Positions 1-5,542 of a DNA stretch of 6,324 nt are shown piece after piece. Location of the stretch: contig DASYYE010000404.1 in the NCBI GenBank assembly GCA_035946955.1, positions 1 through 6,324 of the forward strand. Direction: 5' to 3'. Within the stretch, counting starts at the first letter, position 1; the number at the start of each line of letters is the position of its first letter. This DNA comes from DASYYE01 sp035946955. GTDB taxonomy: Bacteria; Actinomycetota; Actinomycetes; Streptosporangiales; Streptosporangiaceae. The translations under genes and the position numbers were made by a program. Below the pieces are notes generated by a model. It saw only the letters and a program-made list of their open reading frames with translations, searched no databases and had not been told where the DNA came from.

Positions 1-107
1 CCAGGCCCTGCCCCATCGTGTGTGCCGGGCGGGTCCGGACGCATCCCATTTTCCGTGGGGTGCAGCCTGGGAACCGTGCCGGGTGGGCTGTTGGGCTGGC
101 CGGACTC

Positions 108-113
108 TAGGCT
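108..113 (+). promoter_or_regulatory. Possible -10 box of a leaderless promoter for the DUF2203 gene
   Basis: TAGGCT lies 7 bp upstream of the preferred GTG start at 121. It resembles actinobacterial -10 hexamers, and this spacing would put transcription initiation at or next to the GTG. That agrees with the absence of a Shine-Dalgarno sequence. No convincing -35 box sits 16-19 bp upstream, so this is a weak call made from position and one motif. The rest of 1-120 shows no supportable feature. Confidence 0.25.
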
Positions 114-120
114 GGGTCGG

Positions 121-495
121 GTGGACCGGGTTTTCACGATCGAGCAGGCACGCAAGCTCATGCCGGATGTCCTTACCAGGGCTGACGAGTTGGTGGCACG
201 CCGCGCTGACCTCGTGGACCTGCAGACAAGCCTGGAAGAGGACATGCCGTCCCCGCTGGGTGGCATCCCCGAGGCGAAGGCCCTGGAGGCCCGGATCAGC
301 GAGCTGCTCGGATGGTTCAGCGCCCAGGGACTGGAGGTGAAGGGGATCGCTCCCCTGCTGCTGGACTTCCCAGCTCAGCTGGATGAGGAGTTCGTGCTCC
401 TGTGCTGGCTGGAAGGTGAACGGGAGCTGGGCTGGTACCACCGGCCCGAGCTCGGGTTCGCCGGGCGCCGGCCACTGCCCGACGGGCAGGCGTAA
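121..495 (+). CDS. DUF2203 family protein
   Basis: This encodes a 124-residue soluble protein with no signal peptide or membrane segment. It opens with FTIEQARKLMP, followed by a charged, probably helical stretch (residues 20-70). Then come a G-LEVKGI segment (about 70-76), LLDFPA (80-85), VLLCW (92-96) and the C-terminal GWYHRPELGFAGRRPL (104-119). This order (FT-EEA-LLP, helical middle, EVKG, DFPA, LCW, W-H-GFAGR-PL) is what I know of the DUF2203 family, whose molecular function is not established. The length fits that family. The frame is open back to an ATG at 22, but the 33 extra residues are Gly/Pro/Trp-rich and do not look conserved. The GTG at 121 directly precedes the conserved start, so I prefer it. 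No Shine-Dalgarno sequence precedes it, so the message may be leaderless. The emfourin-like gene follows 45 bp later on the same strand. Confidence 0.85.
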   Translation: MDRVFTIEQARKLMPDVLTRADELVARRADLVDLQTSLEEDMPSPLGGIPEAKALEARISELLGWFSAQGLEVKGIAPLLLDFPAQLDEEFVLLCWLEGERELGWYHRPELGFAGRRPLPDGQA

Positions 496-540
496 GTCAA
501 TCATGGACACAAGGCACACAAGAGGATCAAACTTAGAAAT

Positions 541-1149
541 GTGAGGATAGTGGTGACTCGGGTCTCGGCGAATGGGGTAGTCCGCCGGGGCGTCGTGGTT
601 ACCGACGGGGGGGCGGATTCCCGCCAGTGGGAAGAGATGGTGAGGTCGGCGGCGCTGGATGTCCCTCCGCCCTACCACCCCCAGCCGGGCCGCGCCGTCT
701 ACATGGTCAGCATCAGTGGTCCTGAGCTGCTGGTCGACGGCCCCGCGGTGGTGGTGAGCGAGGACAACCTGGTCGGGCCATTGCGTGACCTCGTGGACGA
801 GGTGCTGGCCGCGGACTCCGTGCCCGGCCGCCACGAGGCCAGCGCCGCGACACCCAACCTGCCTGCTGGGCTGTTAGCCGTCCGTCCTGGCAGGGCGGCG
901 GAGCTGTCAAACGGTCTGGAGCTGCCCGTCCTCCAGGTGGAACACCTCGTCGGCGACGTCGGTGAGTTCTGCGTCGTGCGTCGCGACCAGCGCGGTCACG
1001 CCCTCCGACCGCACCACTGTCCGGAGCAGCCGCATGATCTGCCGGCCGGTCTCGGTGTCGAGCTGGCCGGTTGGCTCGTCCGCGATCAGCAGCTTGGGGG
1101 CGGCAGCAAGTGCCCTGGCGATGGCGACCCGCTGCTGCTGGCCGCCTGA
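541..1149 (+). CDS. Emfourin-like (M4 metallopeptidase inhibitor family) protein with aberrant C-terminus
   Basis: The frame is 202 residues, but only about the first 90 (541 to ~813) look like a real domain. That part has MRIVVTRVSANGVVRR at the N-terminus, a W-EEMVRSAALD helix, a YMVSISG strand (residues ~58-64), and VVSEDNLVGPLRDLVDEVL near the end. This fits the small emfourin family (MRI-V-R-GG--G--R start, Y-V strand, L-GP-R-LVD-VL end). Emfourin is known as an inhibitor of protealysin-like M4 peptidases. The assignment is by pattern recognition and is not certain. No signal peptide is visible. The GTG start follows AGAGGA (521-526) at a long 14-nt spacing. The last ~80 residues are antisense to the end of the facing ATPase gene (907-1149) and are probably not conserved. 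A shift of frame after ~813 would stop at the TAG at 875-877, so a lost stop or an indel is likely. No M4 peptidase gene lies in the window. Confidence 0.6.
   Translation: MRIVVTRVSANGVVRRGVVVTDGGADSRQWEEMVRSAALDVPPPYHPQPGRAVYMVSISGPELLVDGPAVVVSEDNLVGPLRDLVDEVLAADSVPGRHEASAATPNLPAGLLAVRPGRAAELSNGLELPVLQVEHLVGDVGEFCVVRRDQRGHALRPHHCPEQPHDLPAGLGVELAGWLVRDQQLGGGSKCPGDGDPLLLAA
858..894. terminator. Weak candidate bidirectional terminator hairpin
   Basis: CCTGCC (858-863) can pair with GGCAGG (889-894). Inside this stem, GGCT (869-872) pairs with AGCC (876-879) around a 3-nt loop. The structure starts 12 bp past the stop codon of the last gene of the ABC operon, where a terminator would be expected. 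It also lies beyond the conserved part of the facing emfourin-like gene. The two stems are separated by unpaired bases and no T-run follows on either strand, so termination activity is a guess. Confidence 0.25.
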
Positions 1150-1590
1150 CAGCTCGTTCGGCCGCTGTCTCACGTGGTCCGCCAGGCCGACGACATTGAG
1201 CAGCAGCTGCACCCTGTCCTCACGCTGACGTGGCGGTGTGCCGGTGATCCGCAGCGGGACGCCCACGTTCTCGGCCGCGGACAACATCGGGATCAGGCCG
1301 AATGACTGGAAGATAAAGGCGACCGTACCGCGGCACATCATCAGCCGGTCGCGTGGGCTCATCGCCGTGACGTCCTGACCAGCTACCCGCACCGTGCCCC
1401 CGGTGGGGACGTCGAGCCCGCCGATGATGTTCAGCAGTGTGGTCTTGCCTGAACCAGACCGCCCACGCACCACGGCCAACTGGCCGCTGGCGACCGCCAG
1501 CGAGACACCCCGCAGCGCGTGCACAGTGGTGTCGCCGCTGCCGAAGCTTCGGGACACCTCGTGTGCCGACACCATGTCAGCGCTGGTCAT
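907..1590 (-). CDS. ABC transporter ATP-binding protein, MacB/LolD/FtsE type
   Basis: This is a 227-residue cytoplasmic ATPase and the last gene of the operon. It has every ABC motif in order: Walker A GRSGSGKTT (residues 43-51), Q-loop glutamine in AFIFQSFG (Q95), signature LSGGQQQR (147-154), Walker B LLIADEP with catalytic E172, D-loop QLDT, and H-loop VATHD (H205). Length and motif style fit the LolD/MacB/FtsE group, which partners FtsX-like permeases. The frame is open to an ATG at 1647, which would add 19 residues and a 71-bp overlap. I chose the ATG at 1590 because GGAGG (1599-1603) lies 8 nt before it and the ABC fold starts right after. It overlaps the end of the preceding ATPase gene by 14 bp, which implies coupled translation. 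It appears catalytically complete. Substrate is unknown. Confidence 0.95.
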   Translation of the reverse strand: MTSADMVSAHEVSRSFGSGDTTVHALRGVSLAVASGQLAVVRGRSGSGKTTLLNIIGGLDVPTGGTVRVAGQDVTAMSPRDRLMMCRGTVAFIFQSFGLIPMLSAAENVGVPLRITGTPPRQREDRVQLLLNVVGLADHVRQRPNELSGGQQQRVAIARALAAAPKLLIADEPTGQLDTETGRQIMRLLRTVVRSEGVTALVATHDAELTDVADEVFHLEDGQLQTV

Positions 1591-2608
1591 CGGCTTGGCC
1601 TCCGTCCGTGGCGGGTGTGTCCGGCCACACGCCGATGTGGTCTGCACTGGCCTCCAGCCGCACCCGGTTGGCCATGCCGAGCGGCTCGGTCATGTCACGG
1701 GGCAGCTGGATCCGGCCCGCCCGGTCCATCACCGCGTACTCCACCACGTGGTGTTCCGCCTCGCCTGCCGCCCCGGCCCTGGCCGTGCGCAGCGTCTCGC
1801 TGCTCGTCCGCCCATCGCGGATCGCCACCGTACGCCGCACCTGCGCCGAGACTGCCGAGTCATGCGTCACCACCAGGATCGTGGCTCCCAGGTCACGGTT
1901 CGCGGTCTGCAGGGCGGAGAACACATCCTGCGCACTCGCCGTGTCCAGCTCACCGGTTGGCTCGTCAGCAAGGAGCACCCGTGGCTGGTTGGCCAGTGCC
2001 ACCGCGATGGCCATGCGCTGCTGCTCCCCGCCGGACATCTTCTCCGGTGTGCGCTCGGCGCAGTGGGCCACGCCGAGCGCCTCAACGAGCGAGCAGGTGC
2101 GCCGCGCGCGTTCGCGTCGGCCGAGGTGGCCGAAGCTCATCGGCAGCATGACGTTCTGGCGTCCGGTCAGGTAGGGGAGCAGGTTGCGGGACGACTGCTG
2201 CCACAAGAACCCCACCACGCCGCGCCGGTAGGCGAGCCGCTGCCGGGCGTTCATCGCGGCGAGGTCGTGCCCGTCGACCTGGACCTTTCCCGCGGTGGGG
2301 GTGTCGAGCCCGGCGAGGATGTTCAGCAACGTGGACTTGCCGCTGCCGGATGCCCCCACCAGTGCGGTCAGCTCGCCCTGGCCGACCACCAGGTCCAGGC
2401 CCTGGAGTGCCTGCACCTCGATGCCGTCCCCGGCGTAGATGCGCACCAGCCGGTCACAGACGATGAGCGCGCCTTCGCCATAGGAGACGCGCGCGCGGCG
2501 GGCTTCGTCGCCAAGCTCCTCGATCCCGCTGGCTGGCGCGAGCGAGTTCCCGGCGCTGCCGGGTGGGCGGCTGGGCGCCCCGCTGCTGGTCACTGGTTCC
2601 TCGGGCAT
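1577..2608 (-). CDS. ABC transporter ATP-binding protein with C-terminal SpoVT/AbrB-like tail
   Basis: This is a 343-residue cytoplasmic ATPase, about 110 residues longer than a plain LolD/MacB-type subunit. Residues 1-45 are a Pro/Ser/Gly-rich, probably disordered extension. The ABC domain (about 48-268) has Walker A GASGSGKST (85-93), Q-loop FLWQQ (Q137/Q138), signature MSGGEQQR (191-198), Walker B VLLADEP with E216, D-loop ELDT and H-loop VVTHD (H249). After a linker, residues 290-330 (EYAVMDRAGRIQLPRDMTEP, then LGMANRVRLE and DHIGVWPD) resemble one SpoVT/AbrB-type swapped-hairpin unit (VDr-GRi-LP--lr--lgi---v-l). The preferred ATG at 2608 starts one base after the TGA (2612-2610) of the permease gene, with GGAG (2616-2613) 4 nt before it. 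An ATG at 2638 would add 10 residues. The gene ends overlapping the next ATPase by 14 bp. All catalytic residues are present. The role of the tail is not shown by the sequence. Confidence 0.93.
   Translation of the reverse strand: MPEEPVTSSGAPSRPPGSAGNSLAPASGIEELGDEARRARVSYGEGALIVCDRLVRIYAGDGIEVQALQGLDLVVGQGELTALVGASGSGKSTLLNILAGLDTPTAGKVQVDGHDLAAMNARQRLAYRRGVVGFLWQQSSRNLLPYLTGRQNVMLPMSFGHLGRRERARRTCSLVEALGVAHCAERTPEKMSGGEQQRMAIAVALANQPRVLLADEPTGELDTASAQDVFSALQTANRDLGATILVVTHDSAVSAQVRRTVAIRDGRTSSETLRTARAGAAGEAEHHVVEYAVMDRAGRIQLPRDMTEPLGMANRVRLEASADHIGVWPDTPATDGGQADDQR
1599..1603 (-). promoter_or_regulatory. Ribosome binding site that sets the start of the second ATPase
   Basis: A perfect GGAGG on the - strand lies 8 nt before the ATG at 1590-1588. 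It sits inside the end of the preceding ATPase gene. It selects this ATG over the upstream in-frame ATG at 1647. Confidence 0.8.
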
Positions 2609-2609
2609 G

Positions 2610-5303
2610 TCACTCCATTCGCAGTGCGCGGGCAGCACCGCGGCGGCTGGCTATGAGGGTCTGGACAGCCATCGCGGCGAGCGCCAGGACCACCAGCCCG
2701 GCAGCAGCCACCGCGAGCGCCACCGGCTCGGCGCGTACGGGTACGCCAGTCCCGGTCCCGGTCAGCGGAGAGAGGTTGAGAGACGGCCCGATAAGCCGGG
2801 CCAGTACCCAGGCGGACGCGCTGCCGCCCACCACGGCCGCCACGACCAGTGGCAGCGATTCGGCGACCACAAGCCAGCGGGCCTGCGTGTGGGACAGGCC
2901 CATCGCCGTGAGCCGGGCCAGCGTCAGCTCCCTGGTCCGGGCGCTGAGCACCAGTGCGATCAGCAGGACAACCATGGCGAGCCCGGCAGCGGTGACGGCG
3001 CCTGCCACCAGGGCCACACTGCCGCCGTGTGGCAGCGGCTGAGCGGCCAGCCCGGCCAGCACATGTGAGCGCAGGACGACGGTGGCGCCAGGGAGGGTCC
3101 GGCTCACCACCGACTCGAGCGCTCGCCCGTCGAGGCTGGGGCCGACCGCCAGCATCAGCGTGGGGGGCGGTGGTGTGGCGCCAAATGCCCAGGCCGGCAC
3201 CACCAGCACGGCACCGGGTGGCACGCCTGGGACGCCACTGACCCTCCCTGCCACGCGGATGGTCAGCTGGTCCTGCAGCCCCACCTGCAAGCCCGTGATC
3301 GCCCCGCCGACCTGTGCCGCTGCCGCATCATTGGCCAGCACCGGGACCGGTGCGCCGGTGTGCCTCACGGTGAGTGCGGCAGCCGGGAACCTGGGCGCCG
3401 GGGTGTCCGCGACCAGGGCCGCGAACTGGGCAGGGTCGACCACGGCGACGCTCAGCGCTGGGCTGTTGGCTGGCGAGCCCACCAGCACCGCGACCGCGGC
3501 GCTGCGCCGCACTCCCGGCACCTGAGCGATCTTGCGCTGGGTTGCCAGGTCCAGCGGCTCGTAGGAGGGCGTCGCGTCCACCACCGCGTCCGCCCCGGTC
3601 TGCTGCCAGGACGCGGCCACCTGACCGCGCAGCACAGCGGCGTGCACCATCGCCCCGAACGACACCACTGCGAGTCCCAGGGTCAGGGCGAACACCGGCA
3701 GCACCACGCCCGTGAGGCTGCCAGCCGAACGTGCCAGCCCCACATAGACCGTCACCCCGCGCCGCGCCCTGGCCAGCCGCAGCAGCCAGCACACCAGGAC
3801 CGGGTAGCAGCGGATGACCACGATGGCCGCTGGGACCGCGATGAGGACCGGTGCCGCTTTGCTGAGGAGGTCGCCACTGGTGGTGCCCAGTCCTTGCGCG
3901 TGCAGCACCGCGAGTGCGCCGACCGTGAGGCCGACCCCGGTGGCTTCCACGATGAGCCGCCGCACTGCCGCCCGCCTGGCCGTCACCTTGGGTGGCGGTG
4001 GCTTGCGGGCGCGGGAGCGGTGCGTGGACACCACGGCCAGCGGCAGCCCGGCAAGCGCCACCAGCAGGACCGCGCCGCCCAGCCACCACTCCAGTCGCTC
4101 ACCGCCACCCGGTGTGAGGACCACCGCCACGGCCGCGCCCACTGCCGCGGCGGGCAGTGACACGGCAGCGTCTCCCCGCAGCGCGAGGAGGGCAAGCTGG
4201 CGCAGGGACGCCCCACGGGCGCGCATGACGGTGAACTCGCTGTTGCGGTGGGTTGCCACCAGCCGGGCGCCGAGCAGGACCGCCACCCCGCCCATCACCG
4301 CCAGGCTCACGAAGAGCAGGCCGAGCACGCTCTGGACACCGCTGTCCTCCTGCACGAACGCGGCGAGCGTGCTGGTCAGCCCGCAGGAGGTGTAGACATT
4401 GGTGGGCTGGTTACCCGTGCTGTAGTAGAGCTGGCTCGCCAGCGTGAGCCCCTTGGTCAGGCTGGCTTGGAGCGCCGCCGCCTGGTTGGCCGTCAGGTGG
4501 CTGACACTGAGCGGGAAGTCCCATGTCAGCTGCATGCGGAAGGTGTTCAGCAGTGACTGGACCGCGGGGAACTCGGCCGTGCTGACGAACACCCCACCAA
4601 GCCAGGAGGTACCGCCGCCCTTGCACGCGTTCTGCGTCGGCGCGGCGGCATCCGGGTCCAGGGTCCAGAACGCCGAGCCCGCGTCCCGCGGCTGGATGAT
4701 CCCGGTGACGAGCAGCACGACCCCGCCCATGCCCAGGCGGCTGCCCGGTCTCAGCCCGAACCGGGCCGCGGTGGCGGGCGTCACGGCGACCTGCAGGGTC
4801 GCCCCCTGGCCGGGTGGGCTGGCGGTGGGCAGACGCCCGGACGCCAGCCTGGCGTTGCTCGCCAGCGTGTCGCGGTAGAGGACTTCCATCTCCGGGGGAC
4901 CGCAGGCCCCGTGGACCGCGCGGGGCCCGGCCCCAGCCACCGTCATATAGCTGGCGGCCAGGCCCGACCAGTCCGCCCCCCGGGTCAGCGGCAGCCCGGA
5001 CCTGGCCAGCTTCCAGGCCAGTTCGTCGCGGGCCCCGCCGAGGCCGTAGGCGCGGAACGGCCCGTTGAACACGGCGTCATAGGTGGTGTAGTCGATGGTC
5101 ACGACCACGGACCTGGCGAGCGCGGTGGTGGCGGCGAGCGAGCGCTGGAAAGCGCGGCTCCGCACACTGAGGCTGTCTCGGGGGCCGGCCACCGCGACGA
5201 ACACGCAGACGAGCACCAGCAGGCCCAGGCTCACGCTGGCGGCGGCGCCCGTGCCGGTCAGCGCCGTCCAGCCGTTTCTCAGCCCGCGGGCCAGCCTGCT
5301 CAC
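2610..5303 (-). CDS. FtsX-like ABC transporter permease, about 10 membrane segments
   Basis: This is an 897-residue membrane protein. It has a first membrane helix at about residues 21-40 and a large extracytoplasmic domain (~41-324) with cysteines at 134, 227 and 307. A first FtsX-type bundle follows (~325-348, 377-397, 407-425) with the cytoplasmic motif NSEFTVMRARGASLRQL between its helices. Two central helices lie at ~453-470 and ~482-510, and another at ~531-556. A second extracytoplasmic domain (~557-763) precedes the closing FtsX bundle (~764-787, 811-836, 860-885), which carries RELTLARLTAMGLSHTQARW. The two FtsX units, each after an outside domain, are the layout of long actinobacterial MacB-superfamily permeases. 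The GTG start is preceded by GGAGG (5308-5312). It overlaps the TGA of the preceding permease gene as GTGA (5303-5300), so translation is coupled. The frame is intact. It should pair with the two ATPases downstream. Substrate is unknown. Confidence 0.92.
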   Translation of the reverse strand: MSRLARGLRNGWTALTGTGAAASVSLGLLVLVCVFVAVAGPRDSLSVRSRAFQRSLAATTALARSVVVTIDYTTYDAVFNGPFRAYGLGGARDELAWKLARSGLPLTRGADWSGLAASYMTVAGAGPRAVHGACGPPEMEVLYRDTLASNARLASGRLPTASPPGQGATLQVAVTPATAARFGLRPGSRLGMGGVVLLVTGIIQPRDAGSAFWTLDPDAAAPTQNACKGGGTSWLGGVFVSTAEFPAVQSLLNTFRMQLTWDFPLSVSHLTANQAAALQASLTKGLTLASQLYYSTGNQPTNVYTSCGLTSTLAAFVQEDSGVQSVLGLLFVSLAVMGGVAVLLGARLVATHRNSEFTVMRARGASLRQLALLALRGDAAVSLPAAAVGAAVAVVLTPGGGERLEWWLGGAVLLVALAGLPLAVVSTHRSRARKPPPPKVTARRAAVRRLIVEATGVGLTVGALAVLHAQGLGTTSGDLLSKAAPVLIAVPAAIVVIRCYPVLVCWLLRLARARRGVTVYVGLARSAGSLTGVVLPVFALTLGLAVVSFGAMVHAAVLRGQVAASWQQTGADAVVDATPSYEPLDLATQRKIAQVPGVRRSAAVAVLVGSPANSPALSVAVVDPAQFAALVADTPAPRFPAAALTVRHTGAPVPVLANDAAAAQVGGAITGLQVGLQDQLTIRVAGRVSGVPGVPPGAVLVVPAWAFGATPPPPTLMLAVGPSLDGRALESVVSRTLPGATVVLRSHVLAGLAAQPLPHGGSVALVAGAVTAAGLAMVVLLIALVLSARTRELTLARLTAMGLSHTQARWLVVAESLPLVVAAVVGGSASAWVLARLIGPSLNLSPLTGTGTGVPVRAEPVALAVAAAGLVVLALAAMAVQTLIASRRGAARALRME
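2613..2616 (-). promoter_or_regulatory. Ribosome binding site of the tailed ATPase gene
   Basis: GGAG lies 4 nt before the ATG at 2608-2606 and overlaps the final codons of the permease gene. The spacing is short but usable. Together with the 1-bp gap it suggests that ribosomes ending the permease re-initiate here. Confidence 0.55.
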
Positions 5304-5307
5304 AGTG

Positions 5308-5312
5308 CCTCC
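5308..5312 (-). promoter_or_regulatory. Ribosome binding site of the intact permease gene
   Basis: GGAGG on the - strand lies 4 nt before the GTG at 5303-5301, inside the last codons of the preceding permease gene. It supports GTG as the true start. The first residues then give a short basic N-terminus before the first membrane helix, as expected. Confidence 0.75.
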
Positions 5313-5525
5313 GCATTGCGCAACTGTGGCGCCGGGTCAGGCCGCAGCGCCACGGTGGCCGCCGCCACGGCGACTGGGGCGGCCGCGGCCGCGACCGCGA
5401 TCAGCGCCGCCCAGCCCAGCGGCACTTCGACCAGCACAGGTGGGAAGGGGACCGCCGCGGCGGTGGTGAGGGTGTCCGCCGGGACCACCAGGTGTGCGAT
5501 GAGCAGGCCCGCCAGCAAGGCCGGT

Positions 5526-5542
5526 GCCTGCCGCTGGCAGGC
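5526..5542. repeat. Perfect 7-bp inverted repeat beside the second frameshift
   Basis: GCCTGCC (5526-5532) and GGCAGGC (5536-5542) form a perfect G/C-rich stem around a 3-nt loop, within the coding sequence of the broken permease. It ends 4 bp from the window 5517-5522 where the reading frame changes. In the coding direction it lies just upstream of the shift. Such compact hairpins are known to cause polymerase slippage and old-style sequencing compressions. Confidence 0.7.

Noticed and set aside
1..15. Possible divergent gene starting at the ATG on the - strand at 15
   Set aside because: Only five codons are visible, with no Shine-Dalgarno or promoter motif. It cannot be supported from this window.
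22..120. N-terminal extension of the DUF2203 protein from ATG 22
   Set aside because: The 33 added residues show no conserved motif, and the family pattern begins directly after the GTG at 121.
1394..2656. 420-codon open frame on the + strand
   Set aside because: It is fully antisense to the two ATPase genes, which carry all ABC motifs. Its His/Arg/Pro/Gly-rich product is typical of a shadow frame in GC-rich DNA.
3328..4160. Several 250-270-codon frames on both strands inside the intact permease gene
   Set aside because: Their products are low-complexity Arg/Gly/Pro/His-rich sequences without recognisable domains, and they lie within a continuous 897-residue permease frame.
5300..5518. A separate 72-residue membrane protein
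   Set aside because: It is the C-terminal end of the frameshifted permease. Its sequence continues the preceding FtsX unit seamlessly once one base is removed.
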